NCBI RefSeq assembly: GCF_010015585.1
Contig: NW_022985073.1
Coordinates: 62,001 to 126,000 of the forward strand
DNA from: Eremomyces bilateralis CBS 781.70
Lineage: Eukaryota > Ascomycota > Dothideomycetes > Eremomycetales > Eremomycetaceae
Length of the DNA: 64,000 nt
Direction: 5' to 3'
How positions within the stretch are numbered: the first letter of the stretch is position 1; each line of letters starts with the position of its first letter. This document shows positions 44,772 through 55,917 of the stretch, one piece after another. The translations under genes were made by a program, and so were the position numbers. The notes below the pieces were generated by a model that was not told the origin of the DNA, ran no database searches, and was given only the letters and a program-made list of their open reading frames with translations.

Positions 44772-45487
44772 ACTGCCTACCAGAGAGGAGATCTTATGCA
44801 AGGCGGATTGAGCGCGTGAATTGAATGAAGATGTACGAAAGCGCGTGGTGGAAACAGCCGGGGCATTGGGCCGAGAAACATGGGTTGGTATTTGTCGCAG
44901 AGCTGCAGCGGTTCACTAGTGTCTGTCCAGATGTCCAGGCTGGCTTGCATGCGTCGTGGGTGCGGATATCAGATCGACCCACCTCACCTGTGTTGAGCAA
45001 GTGTTGAGTAAGTGTTGAATGTCGGACGGCGTCCTTGTGATAAAAAAATTATAATGTGTAATTGATATCAGGGCTTCGCGGCTCGGCAAAACATACCCCT
45101 CTCCGCAATCAACCTGTACACGCATAATGATCAAACACATGACGATCTCCATGCTGTAGATGGTTCTATTAGTTCGAACCCTTGTAGCTGTACCAATATT
45201 CTTATGTACAGCGCATGAACTCCCGTCATGAAGCGTCCCCCTGAAGCCGCAACTTGGTTCCCGTGGACCGATGAATCCCGCGCCGTCGCTATGATGAATC
45301 CTATAACAAGTCCCGTAGGATATAGACCCGAAAGAACCGACCGAACGCCCCGTCAAATTTGCAGGCCGTTGAACCCCGCACACCCCGCCATCGTCAGTCG
45401 TGTTATTGGCCCCTGACGTTCTTAACAAACCCCCTATATGAAATCTACCTCCGTCCTTCCTGGAAGCAACGACGTATGCTACCGTCT
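44772..45487. other. Convergent gap, ERG3 / SIZ
   Basis: About 720 bases between convergent stops, with a short tandem word GTGTTGAGCAAGTGTTGAGTAAGTGTTGA at about 44990..45020. No gene is supported. Confidence 0.5.
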
Positions 45488-47590
45488 CTACCGCAGAGAA
45501 TCCAGGCCCCCCAAACTTCGAATAAATTCTTGCTGCTCCTCTATCGAAGGCCGGCGGGGTATGGTGTGCCCGTAGCGCCCGCGATCCGGACTCATCGAAT
45601 TCCCCAGCGCGTCGGAGGTGCCGGATCCGCCGTAGCCATTCGATCGTCCCGACCCGGAAGCGTGTGGGGCAGGACGATACGCAGACGGGTTGGTCTGGCT
45701 AGTCGACGAACCATATGCGGGTCTCGGACCGGCGTTGAAGTTGAAAGCCGCGGACGAAGGGCTGAAGCTGGAGTTGGCTGCAGCGCCTCCGGGCGGCGTG
45801 GTGGGCCTAGGAATCGAGAACGAGAAATTGGATGGGAGAGTCTGCCGGCTCGACTTGGAGTTGCTGCTGCTTAAGAAGAGAGGGTTAGAGAGAAAGTTGG
45901 TAGGCCCAGAGTTGCTCCCTACTGCATCGGTTTGCCTTCGTTTCCGCGGCCTTTCCCCTTCCTCATCGGAGCTCAGTGTGAGATCGACCACATCGCGCCT
46001 CTTGCTTGCCGAGCTGGTGGTCCCGTTCGCCCGTGATGTTCCCCTGATTGCCGGAGCGTTGGGTGTGGTGGCGGACCCAGATCGAGGCGAGAACGGTGGA
46101 GTTCGGAAGACGGACATGGGAGTCGACGTCGTCTCGGACTTGAGGTTGCTGATTGCTCGCGAAGGTACGACTTCGATGTCGCTGTCATTATCGCTGTAGC
46201 CATCATCGTACCCGTTCAACTTGCGGAGGCCCGGAGACTCCTGCTGCGAGTGGTTCTGGGCGTCAGCGGAACGGGATGACCATTCTCCGTTCGGCTCGAT
46301 GGTGACTTGGTCCAGGGATTTTGGAGTGTCCTTCAGAATCTCTTGAACATATTGATCGACAGCAAGATCGTCGAACTTGATGTTCTTGGAACAGATGGGG
46401 CAACTCCACGTCGGAGCCTGTTCTTGCAGCTGCAGAAACGACGTTATATCGAAGCATCGGAAGTGGGAACAGACCGTCGACCGGCAAGGAGTTTGGATCC
46501 GGAGCGTCGAGATCGGGTCTTTGAGAGACATGACGGATGACGTGAAGTTGATATCGGGGTCCTTCGCCTTGGCGTTCATCTCTTTCAGCGTTTGCTGTTT
46601 CGAGATGATTGCGCGAGCTTTGATGATGCTCGCAAGGTCGGTAGCCGAATAGGCTTTGACCAGATAGGGGAACAACACGAATTTCTTCGTCAGGTCAGCA
46701 GCCGTGAGATTGGGTCGGATTTGTCCGCTTACTTTGTGAGTGGTCGCGTACGTGACATCGATGGTGTTTCGATATGCGGGCATCTTGCGAACGAAGCGAG
46801 TGATGTCGGCTGGTTTGGTGGTCCCCGGCTTGCCCTTAATTCCCTTGAAGTTTCCCTTGACCTCATCATGATTGATGCGAACTTCAAACGAACTGGGAAA
46901 AGCAACGTCGGTCGCCATGAACACATCGGGATTGGCCGCCCCAAACAGCATGATTCGGTATTGGTCCTCGTTGGTCTTCATTTTATCAAGGGTTTGACTC
47001 GTGAGGACTAGCGTGGAGCTGACCGTCCTCTTGTATTCGGGCAGAGTTGGCAGCTCTATGGGGACACCGATTTGTTCGATAATGTCAAAAAACGGGCTGG
47101 GTTTGAAGCTGTAGAGCATCTGCCGGAAACTCATGGCTCCGTTATCGGTTGAAGGATATGCGATCGGTCGACCGGTGGAAGTGGAAGTCTGGTGAGGCCT
47201 CGACGGGAAGGCGGTGCTGCCGTTGGATTGATTCAACGTATCGCCGTTGCCAAAGTCGACGGTATATGGAGGCGATTGCCCGCGATGTAACAAGCGATAG
47301 CGGATCCGCTCGAACATGGCCGTATCATGGCGATTGATGGCGGTTTGGAGGGCTAAGACAATAAAAGATCCATATTCAGCTGTGTTCTTCAGGCTTAAAT
47401 CGTCAAGTTATAACCTACCCTTCGTCACTCGGGCCTGCAGGATGGGCTTGGTTCCTGACACCAGCTCCTTCTCTGCCCGGCAAATGGCCTTGAGCTCATT
47501 ATTCGTAAGCGTGCCCATACGATTGTAGAGCTGTTCGACCTCCGCGGAGGAAGCAGGCGGTGGAAGTTGATTCCTCATGGTTCCGCTCAT
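45488..47590 (-). CDS. SUMO E3 ligase, SIZ/PIAS family
   Basis: Two exons (47590..47419, 47352..45488) give 678 residues. Residues about 15-55 form a SAP motif (LYNRMGTLTNNELKAICRAE) for DNA binding, split by the intron. Residues about 130-290 form the PINIT domain (YRIMLFGAANPDVFMATDVAFP). Then the SP-RING: RSTVCSHFRCFDITSFLQLQ and WSCPICSKNIKFDDLAVD, with the Cys/His zinc ligands in place, around 340-400. The last 250 residues are disordered and hold acidic-hydrophobic segments such as SDIEVV and VVDLTLS, probable SUMO-interacting motifs. It directs SUMO to nuclear targets with Ubc9. Start at 47590 or, four codons on, at 47578. Confidence 0.93.
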
Positions 47591-48436
47591 CGGGCAGAGA
47601 GAAGTGCGCGGGCGGTTCAGTCGAGTTGTGGTGGATGGTGGGAGGCGGGATGGCGAAATGAGGATAAAGACATGAGCAAAGGAGCGAATGCGTTCGAGTG
47701 GAGATATGAGTTATGGGTTACTCCGATGGATGGAGAGCTGGGTGGTTGGACAGCGAAGTGAAGGGCAGAAGGCTAGTAGTAGGACGAGTGTGGGAGGATG
47801 GTGAGAGTGAAAGTGAAGCCTGAAGGGTGGGAAGTCGATGATGCGTGGGACGAGTAATGCCGGGTATTAAAGGCTTGCAATTACTAGCAATGCCGGAAAT
47901 TCCAAGGACATGGCTTATTATAATCCAACGCCTGGGCCTACCCTTCTTTCACTTTATCTTGTAATGCCTTTTATGATTCCTACTGCAGCCTTCATGACGG
48001 GAATGAATGCCGGTGGTTCGTGGCTTAAGTAGCAAACCCTATCCGGATGCGATTAGTACCTACGGGACTCACCTCATTGGGTTCGTTCAGTACAAGAATG
48101 ACCAGAGGCATTGGAATCCTTTCGAGTAGAATGTGACAATTGAATCCGAGATCATTACGGAGTAATCTTCGTAATATTCCAAGCCTCTATGCTGCGGTTC
48201 AACCCACTGTGCACATCAGACGATACTTTAGTGAGAGACATTTGGCCTTGACGCCTGATTTATGAGGCACCAACGCATTTTTTTGGAGAGCACCAGCAGG
48301 GCGCTCACTGAGTGAATGGAATGAAAAATCCATCCATCAAATCGTATCAACTGAATATCGAAAAGTCAATCACATCCAAAAAATCCCCCATATAGCTAAC
48401 ACCCTTATTATTCAACTGGTCCCCTCATAATTCATC
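47591..48436. other. Divergent promoter, SIZ / UPF0642
   Basis: About 850 bases between divergent genes. No repeat or gene recognised; the part right of 47860 is AT-rich. Confidence 0.5.
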
Positions 48437-49015
48437 ATGGCCAAATCTCTACGCTCACGTTCCGCCAAGGCCCAGAAAACACAGTTGAGGAGAAGGGTTT
48501 TCGGTCCGGTGGAAGAAGAGCGAATTGCTCGTTTGTCGGCGGCTCAACAGGAACTGGCGGGCCAGAAGATCGAATCCCCGAAAATGGATATCGACGAGGA
48601 GAAGGAATCCGAACAGTCTGCTGCCGCAGAGGTCGCCGCAGACCCCGATGCAGAAGGTACGTGATCACTCCCAGTTCGTGCTTTTTCTCTCCAAGGGCCT
48701 GATGTCACGAATCCGTTGCCCTTGGAAGATTCTGATATTACATTCGGCTTTCAAAATGGCCTACGGATCGCTATATCATAATCTTTGCACGGTCTTTTGA
48801 GCGCTATCCCCTGATTATTCCGAGCCATCCTTTCATGGTGCTGATTGTGATCGATTTTAGTTATGGATGTGGACGAAGACTCTTCAAAACCAACGAAGAA
48901 GTCTCAACGGAAAACATCCAGGATTTCGAAGCCTCACAAAAAGAGGAGGTCGAAGTCGGCCATTCGCTTTCCATCCATGAAGAAGTCCAAGAATGACAGG
49001 ATTGGCCGAGCATGA
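48437..49015 (+). CDS. Small basic UPF0642 (YBL028C-like) nucleolar protein
   Basis: Two exons (48437..48656, 48861..49015) give 124 residues. The N-terminus MAKSLRSRSAKAQKTQLRRRVFGPVEEERI is the signature of the UPF0642/DUF2423 family; the C-terminus KKSQRKTSRISKPHKKRRSK is a strongly basic nuclear/nucleolar signal, with an acidic middle. Yeast YBL028C localises to the nucleolus and associates with pre-ribosomes. Intron 48657..48860 (GTACGT...TTTTAG) is 204 bases, long for this genome. Exon 2 falls below the length at which it would show as an open frame on its own, yet the frame closes well. Function beyond ribosome biogenesis is unknown. Confidence 0.9.
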
Positions 49016-49646
49016 TGATGCCAACGACTTCAGGAGTTCAGAAGACCCGATTACCGCCTATCAACCAGCGTGATGGTTAGTACTACTTCTCCACGTTGAA
49101 GTTATGAGATAGCACGGTGTCGCTCGTTGGCAGGGATGACTATGGCTAGCATCGAAGGAACTGCGACGCTGAAGTTTTATGATGTGGATGCGATTCACCA
49201 GCTATGATCGGGGCCAAATACGAATCATGCTGTCACAGCAAGAGACCAATGCCCGGCATCGACCTGTCAAACTTCGGTCTTTAGAGGCAGGCTCGGACAG
49301 AATCAACCAACTTGGGACGTAGAGTCTCGTGTGTCAAACATATATGAACGGAATGGTCACCAGGCTGGATGCATGACGGATTGTGATGGGACGACACGCG
49401 ATGGGATTTCATAGTCGACACAATGTAGACCACACCATATCGAACAAGTCTTACAGTTCTACTATGTAAACTAGAATTTTAATGACGTTGTCCCAAGGTT
49501 CACATAGCGCATCAAATATCTTAAAAGTTAAAACAATACCGCGACATTTGGACCACAAAATGCTCCTCATAGCTAACCAAATCAGGCAGCTTCAACATCG
49601 GGATCATACCCACCAGGTTGCAAAATAATCGTACCCTTCTCTCGTC
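49016..49646. other. Intergenic, UPF0642 / prolidase
   Basis: About 630 bases between two plus-strand genes: 3' region of the first, promoter of the second. Nothing specific is seen. Confidence 0.5.
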
Positions 49647-51222
49647 ATGCCAAATTCATCTCCGCATCGTTTCATGTCTTTCCGAGTCTCTAGCCTAAAT
49701 TTTTCAAACATTTCAAACATTCTCCTCCGCACACGTCCGGTATATCAGAAATTCTCTATGCGAGTCTACACGGGACCATCCACGAAAATGGGAGATATCC
49801 TGAAGGGAAAATACCCGGCAAAGGCGCACGCCAAGCGCGTGGCCGATCTCATCATCGAAAAGGGAGGAGATCCCAAGGGCGTGCTGTACCTGGAGGGAAA
49901 AAAAACCCAGATATACGAAGACAGTGACCAACCCGTGCTCTTCCGTCAACGTCGACACTTCTACTACCTTTCCGGCTGTGATGTTCCGGACTGTTACCTG
50001 ACCTATAGCATGGGCGATGGCATCCTCAAACTATACATCCCACCGATCCATGCGGATGAGGTGATCTGGTCCGGGCTACCGTTGAGCGTAGAGGAGGCGA
50101 CCGAAACCTATGATATTGACGGTTGCGGCTACACCGACGCGTTGAACACCGATCTTGCAGATGCGCAGAAGAGCTCAGGAAGAACGGTCTACGTGATCCC
50201 AGGACAGGTTTCCGACCATGTGGACCTCTCGGCCTTCTCGTCGAAGGACACGAAATCGGTAAAGGGAGCCATCGAGACGTCCCGAGTGCGAAAGGATGAA
50301 TATGAGGTCGCCATGATCCGTCATGCCAACGCCATCAGCTCGGACGCTCATGCTGCCTTGATGAAAGCCGCACCATCCGCGAAAACGGAGCAGGAACTCG
50401 AGGCCGTCTTCCTGAAAGCATGCATCGAGCGCGGAGGTCGCTATCAAGCGTACGACAGCATTGTTGCTGCCGGAACTGCGGGCGCAACACTTCACTACAA
50501 CAAGAACAATGCACCTCTTAAAGGAAAGATGAACCTTTTGATCGACGCGGGTGCGGAGTACCGAACGTATGCGTCGGATATCACACGGTCGTTCCCGATC
50601 AACGGCAGCTACTCCCCCGAGAGCCGGGCCATCTACGACATCGTGCTCGAGATGCAGAACCGGAGCTTCGATGCCATCAAGGCGGGAATGATCTGGGACG
50701 ATGTCCATGCCATTGCCCATCGCGTTGCCATCAAGGGACTGCTGGACATCGGCATCCTCACCGGTGGGACCGTGGACGAGATCTTCGCAGCGAAGACGTC
50801 GGTTGCGTTCTTTCCCCATGGATTAGGCCACCACCTGGGGATGGACACGCATGACTGTGGCGGGAATCCCAACCCCAATGACCCCGACCCGATGTTCCGC
50901 TACCTGCGACTGCGCGGTCATGTGCCGGAAGATGCCGTCGTGACCGTCGAGCCGGGCATCTATTTCTGTCGCTTCATCATCGAACCCTATCTGAAAGATG
51001 AGAAGCACAAGAAGTACATCGATGCCAATGTCCTGGAGAAATACTGGGTCGTTGGGGGAATCCGGATCGAAGGTAGGGCCTCGCCCTGGTGTCAATGTTG
51101 GGAGAGATGGAAATGCTAATATACGAGCAGACAATGTCCTGGTCACCAAGGACGGCCACGTCAACCTCACGACGGCTCCGAAGACGGCTGACGCAGTAGA
51201 AGCCCTTATAAAGGGGGCCTAG
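49647..51222 (+). CDS. pepP: Prolidase / Xaa-Pro aminopeptidase (M24B, PepP-like)
   Basis: Two exons (49647..51072, 51131..51222) give 505 residues. The metallo-peptidase core has LLIDAGAEYRTYASDITRSFP (two metal Asp), HGLGHHLGMDTHD (metal His), VTVEPGIYF and GGIRIEDNVLVT (metal Glu pair, the last across the intron): all five ligands present. Typical fungal PepP starts like MGDILKGKYPAKAHAKRV, here Met48. The preceding 47 residues have no Asp or Glu, several Arg and a RPVYQKFS segment, fitting a mitochondrial presequence. Initiation at Met1/Met10 versus Met38/Met48 could yield mitochondrial and cytosolic forms. It cleaves X-Pro dipeptides, with Mn. Confidence 0.92.
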
Positions 51223-51503
51223 GCTTTCGTGAGATATTGGCGTTTCATAAGTACCAGAAGCCTATTGTACTCAGAGGCTGTTGGCCGAGACAATTCAGCA
51301 CTTGATGGCAGGTGCGGGAACTCCTGCTAAAATATGGCTATAAGACTTCGAGCAAATATCGCTCATTGCAATAATGATTGCGCTCTAACAATCCAAACCA
51401 CGCCTGTGCGGCTACAGACCCCAACTCCACTATGCATCGAATCCAACGGTATGGGTAGGCCGGCCTCAAAAAGCGAACAACGTGACATTACAGATATCCA
51501 ACA

Positions 51504-53447
51504 TCAGTCACCTTTGGCACCTTTTCCATCCCCTTTGCCTTGAAACCGTCCCCGGACCCCTTCATTGTCCCGTAATCCAACGCCTGTCGTCCCACTCGGG
51601 CCATCTGCCGTCCCGTGCTCATCGTTGTCGCCAATCTCAAATGAGTCCATTAACTCGATCAGATCTCCACCACCCCCGTCTCTTAAGCCTTTTCCATCGA
51701 GACCGGCATCTGTGTTTTTGCCCGTTGCCGAGGACTCATTGAGGGCATTCGCGGCCCGTGCCGCCATCTTCCGTAACCATCGCTCCACGTGAACCGGGAC
51801 ATCCTCCAAGTTGGGCCCGCTGGATTGCAGCCCCCCTTGCGCATTGAGTGCCGCGAACTGGCGGTGCCACTCCGCGCCCTTGCCCAGCCCATCCGCGGCG
51901 TCCGATGACCATGTCTGAGGAGGGAAGAACGCCCCGTTTTCGGAGTACCCGCCCGCGTTCCCGCCAAAAGGGTCCTCCGGCGGATGGACATTCGGTAGTC
52001 GATGTCCAAAGAAGCGATTCAGAGGGTCGTCGGCGGGACCGGGCAGACATACGGTATGGTCAAGCGTGCCGACTCCCGGGGTAGTGAAGAAGCGAGGTTT
52101 CGGGCGGGTCGTTGATGTGCTTGTCGACGATAATCGAGACAAGGCGCGGGGTCTAGTGGAGCTTTGTAACGAGGGTCGGGGAGTCCCTGGAGGCGATGAT
52201 GGGGACGCCACATGCGACCCTCGAGATAGTAGATCCGCAATACCTGAGGATCCTTTACCAGCGCCCGCCCGGCCGACGTCCATCGAGCGGCGTGGCGTCC
52301 CCGGCATGCTGGCGTCGGTATAGCTCTGCGATTTTCTTCGCGGCGGGGGGAAGAATCCCATTGATCTTCGTGGAAGGCGCACAATTTCAATGGTCTTCTT
52401 GCCATTGGGTAAGAGAACCCATGATTCGTGTTTCCATGGCGGTTCGGCACTCTCGGTGGGTACAGGCTCCGGAATGTTTCCGTTCTCCGACAGGTGCCAC
52501 CCGTTCGTTTTGGGGGGGATTTCTTGGATGGATGGTGTGCTCCGTCTGGTCGAAGGCAACTCATCGCCTTCTAAGAGCAAGTCCTCTTCAGTCGTGTCGT
52601 GCGGCTCTACGACCCGCTGTCCCTTCACATTCGAGGACTCTACGGGGACTAAGATATGTTTGCGGGTCTGAATCGAGTCGTTGATCCACATCCGGTTCGC
52701 CCGTCGTAGCGTCGACAAATCGCAGCCATACTTGATGCTGAGGCCGGGTAACGTATCGCGAGGTTGAACCAGGTGCAAGTACACCAGCGCGGCTTGGCCT
52801 GCCTGCTCCTCGGTCCCGGGAGTGTCTGTGCTTTGATCGTCTGAGTTCCTCCGCTTGAACCGTCCCATGGTATCTGGTTGCGCGCTGCCGTATAATAGAT
52901 CGCGTTTCTTCAGTGCCCGGGCCTTCGCATCCATGTCCTCCCGTATACCAGGCGAACTCTGCGATCGGCTGGAGGGACCCCATTTAAGCGGAGTGTCTCT
53001 GCTCCGGGAAATGTGAGGTTGTTCCGGCCGTTTCCTTCGCTGAGGTGGTGTGGGAGGGTTAGGCGAATCGCTGCCAAGCATAGTCGATGCCAGGCCTTGG
53101 ATGGACCCCCATGAGGTGCTCCAAAGTGACGAGAGCGCCCCTGAAGAGACCTGGCGACGCCCGGGAGTGAAACCTTCGTCCACCTCCAACAGAGGCGAGG
53201 GCCGGAGGTTACGGTTTGCGGCGGTACGGGACGGATGTGTACTGGGAATGGGAGAGGCGGATCGGGAGTGGAAAGGCGAGTGTGGACTTCGTCCCGGTGA
53301 TGGAACACGGCTGGAGGGACTGGTGACCAGTTCTTCATCCAAGCCGGAGATCAATCTTCGTGTCCTCGGCCGGAGGGAAGAGGCAGACTCCATTGCGCCT
53401 GCCTCCCATTGCGAGCTGGGTTTCGTAGCATGACTGTTAGAAGTCAT
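51504..53447 (-). CDS. Intracellular LysM-domain protein
   Basis: Single-exon protein of 647 residues from the ATG at 53447; the frame runs a little further, to a GTG only. There is no signal peptide. The N-terminal 220 residues are Ser/Pro/Arg-rich (LRPRTRRLISGLDEELVTSP). Residues about 225-275 hold the LysM domain (VYLHLVQPRDTLPGLSIKYGCDLS, then RRANRMWINDSIQTRKHILVPV). A tail with PRRSMGFFPPPRRKS and further disordered sequence follows. Unlike secreted chitin-binding LysM effectors, proteins of this layout (LYSMD type) are cytosolic, and their ligand is unknown. DNA is GC-rich. Converges on the prolidase gene. Confidence 0.85.
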   Translation of the reverse strand: MTSNSHATKPSSQWEAGAMESASSLRPRTRRLISGLDEELVTSPSSRVPSPGRSPHSPFHSRSASPIPSTHPSRTAANRNLRPSPLLEVDEGFTPGRRQVSSGALSSLWSTSWGSIQGLASTMLGSDSPNPPTPPQRRKRPEQPHISRSRDTPLKWGPSSRSQSSPGIREDMDAKARALKKRDLLYGSAQPDTMGRFKRRNSDDQSTDTPGTEEQAGQAALVYLHLVQPRDTLPGLSIKYGCDLSTLRRANRMWINDSIQTRKHILVPVESSNVKGQRVVEPHDTTEEDLLLEGDELPSTRRSTPSIQEIPPKTNGWHLSENGNIPEPVPTESAEPPWKHESWVLLPNGKKTIEIVRLPRRSMGFFPPPRRKSQSYTDASMPGTPRRSMDVGRAGAGKGSSGIADLLSRGSHVASPSSPPGTPRPSLQSSTRPRALSRLSSTSTSTTRPKPRFFTTPGVGTLDHTVCLPGPADDPLNRFFGHRLPNVHPPEDPFGGNAGGYSENGAFFPPQTWSSDAADGLGKGAEWHRQFAALNAQGGLQSSGPNLEDVPVHVERWLRKMAARAANALNESSATGKNTDAGLDGKGLRDGGGGDLIELMDSFEIGDNDEHGTADGPSGTTGVGLRDNEGVRGRFQGKGDGKGAKGD

Positions 53448-54044
53448 GTTGGCTGCGGTGAGCCACGCGGCCACAAGCGAGAGTCGTCTCGAGGCATAGA
53501 GATGCTGCGGAAATCCAGGATTGGGGTCCGATTATGGGATGGAAGAATCAATCAGAAACAAAAGCAGAATCATTCGGACATTGGGGCCATATAGCAATTG
53601 TAGGTTGGGGTCTGGGGGATGAGAAGATGCGACGTGGGAGGCGGACGGAAGTGGTGAAGCCCAGACATTATCGCCGTTGCAACGTCATTGGCTGCGTGAT
53701 CCCCGCCGAGGCTCCCACGTACTAATTCAACGAAGAGAACGAAGGGAATGAAGGGAATGAAGGGAGTAAATGGAATGGTTCGAAGCATTGAGTGGATTTC
53801 TTCAATTCTAGAACTACATTAAGCTACGTAATTGAAAATCCGGTCGACAATGCATTACTGTTCCTCATGTTTTCTGGGGAACTTTGAACCTGTCGTCGGG
53901 ATATATCTGTCAGATGCGTCAATCCCTTTTCGCATAATATACAAACCTGGCGTCTGCTACATGGTACGGCCAGTTCAGAACCCCAGATCTGGACGTCTCC
54001 TACATCTACCGATACCATGCCCTAACTCCGCCCAACCGGTGCTA
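53448..54044. other. Intergenic, LysM protein / nur1 with short repeat
   Basis: About 600 bases. A 9-10-base word GAAGGGAAT(GAA) repeats three to four times at about 53730..53770. No gene is seen. Confidence 0.5.
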
Positions 54045-55520
54045 TCAGAATCGACCAGATTCCCTTCTGCCCTCATCTCCGCCTCCCAGTCGTGAAAGAG
54101 CGGAAGGGGTGCTCATCCTCTTAAAGGGGCTCCTTTCACGGCCTGTGCGCGCATCGCCTCTCCCGGTATGCTCGTTCGCGTTCCTCAGATAATTGGCGGA
54201 CGCGGCTTTCCGCAGTGGGCTGGCCGCATGGGTGTAGACTCCAAGACTCCCCCCTTCTCCTCCGCCATCGTGAGCTTTCCTCGGACTAGGATGCAGCGGC
54301 TGGAATGATTGCAAAATGGGTTGAGCTCGAGGATTCGGAGGCGGTCGAATCGGTGATGAGAAATCGGGTCCGGTGGAGTATGTGCTGGTCTGCGTGCTAG
54401 TTCCCGTAGGATGCATATAACCGTTCATTGGTGTTCTCAATACGGGTGTAGCCAACGGCCGTGGCGCGTTCTGTCGCTCGCTCCGACCTTTCAGAACATG
54501 ATCTGGGTCATACTGCTGGGCATACGCGGGATTCGGATGGATGTGGAATCCCCGATTGATGATGGTAGTCGGTGTATAAGTGTCCACTTCTGAACGTGCT
54601 TGCCCCTTTTTCCGCTCCGGCTCGTCACCACTCCGGTCCGGTGTTTGAATTCCAACATCCCTGACCGGCCGGTTGAGGTTAGGCCGGACAAACTTAAGAT
54701 CGTATTCATTCATCACCGCCTTGTGGATAAATGCACTATCTTTGGATTGTTCTGCAAAGAACACTCGAACGAGAGTGAGCTGAGTTGATAGCAACCCGGA
54801 AAGCAGCATGGTTGTGAAGACTGTGACGCTCGGTCGGGGGTCCAAGGGAGTAGTAGGGAGGAATAGATAATAGACGAGCACATGTCCTGGACTGAACAGA
54901 CAGAAGAGACGCAGGCAAATCGGCGTTGGGTCCCATACCGCTACTTGCCACACCTCTTTTTCGGGGTCAGGGTGGGCTCGGCCCTGAGCTGTTGTAGGCC
55001 CGATAATGTTCGATAGGAATCGTAATGGTGAAGATACAGGACTGGAGTCCACGCGTACTCGCTGAGCGGACGGAGTTGCGGGGATCTCGTTGATAGGATT
55101 CTCGAACAGTCGATAGTGTCGACGGCGGTAGAAGGTGTAGAAGGCGTTGGCTGCTGAGAAGACGACTAGGACCAGAACTAAAAACTCGCACTGGACAGAA
55201 GCCGTCAGTAAGATCGTCCTTGGCTTCTCGTAGGTAGGCAAACTGAAAGGAATTGCCAGACCACATACCAACCAAGCACCAAGTCCACCCCCCGAATCGT
55301 ATTCTCCAAAGACATCGTCACGACCTCCGTTAGAAGAATTTGCCTTCGCAACCATGAAGACAAGATTGAGAACAACGCCAATCGGTAGCGCCCATCGCTT
55401 CTGGTGTTCATCCCAGTCATTACTGTTCAGCTCTTCTAGTAACCATAGCAGGAAATCCCACGGATTAAGGTAAGCCTGGAGCCGCTCCATAAGCGGTGCG
55501 CGTCGAACAAGTCGCGGCAT
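54045..55520 (-). CDS. nur1: Nuclear rim protein 1 (Nur1/Mug154 family)
   Basis: Single-exon protein of 491 residues from the ATG at 55520; ten codons upstream are open, but MPRLVRRAPLMERLQAYLNPWDFLLWL is the family start. Conserved DUF2418 features follow: LNSNDWDEHQKRWALPIGVVLNLVFMVAKAN, a membrane helix LLTASVQCEFLVLVLVVFSA, KEVWQVAVWDPTPICLRLFCLFSPGHVLVYYL, and another helix TTMLLSGLLSTQLTLVRVFF. The C-terminal 200 residues are disordered. In yeast Nur1 pairs with Lem2/Heh1 at the inner nuclear membrane to tether rDNA and silence heterochromatin. Divergent from vma7. Confidence 0.92.
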   Translation of the reverse strand: MPRLVRRAPLMERLQAYLNPWDFLLWLLEELNSNDWDEHQKRWALPIGVVLNLVFMVAKANSSNGGRDDVFGEYDSGGGLGAWLVCGLAIPFSLPTYEKPRTILLTASVQCEFLVLVLVVFSAANAFYTFYRRRHYRLFENPINEIPATPSAQRVRVDSSPVSSPLRFLSNIIGPTTAQGRAHPDPEKEVWQVAVWDPTPICLRLFCLFSPGHVLVYYLFLPTTPLDPRPSVTVFTTMLLSGLLSTQLTLVRVFFAEQSKDSAFIHKAVMNEYDLKFVRPNLNRPVRDVGIQTPDRSGDEPERKKGQARSEVDTYTPTTIINRGFHIHPNPAYAQQYDPDHVLKGRSERQNAPRPLATPVLRTPMNGYMHPTGTSTQTSTYSTGPDFSSPIRPPPNPRAQPILQSFQPLHPSPRKAHDGGGEGGSLGVYTHAASPLRKAASANYLRNANEHTGRGDARTGRERSPFKRMSTPSALSRLGGGDEGRRESGRF

Positions 55521-55739
55521 GATGGAGGTTGGAGAACGTGGGGATTTCAAGGGTTCGCTCCTGTTCCATAGTTTGGTAAATGTGGTTCATGGAGGAAGTC
55601 CATGTTCAGATATCAGGGTCAACATTCTCTGGCCGCATCGTTGTGAACGTGTTGATGGGAGCATCCAATGTTGTTTACGGGCAATTTGGCGGACGACAAC
55701 CTGATAGCTTCATCTGCAGTTCACTAGGAAGCTCTCCAG

Positions 55740-55750
55740 CCAATCACGTG
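55740..55750. promoter_or_regulatory. CCAAT box abutting CACGTG in the nur1/vma7 promoter
   Basis: CCAATCACGTG: a CCAAT box (55740..55744) fused directly to the palindromic E-box CACGTG (55745..55750), 168 bases before the vma7 ATG and 220 before the nur1 ATG. CACGTG is bound by bHLH factors such as Cbf1-type proteins; CCAAT by the CBC. Confidence 0.6.
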
Positions 55751-55917
55751 CTGAGGCCCATGATACAGGTATGAAAGCGCCACCCTTCTCTCTACTATTC
55801 AGTTGCTCACATTTACAGTTACATCAAGTTCCTTTCTCGACGATTTCAGACTTCTAATTGGAGAAGAATCCATTGTCGAAACAGTTCGGCCAGATTTAAG
55901 CTCCGAACCCTTCATCG

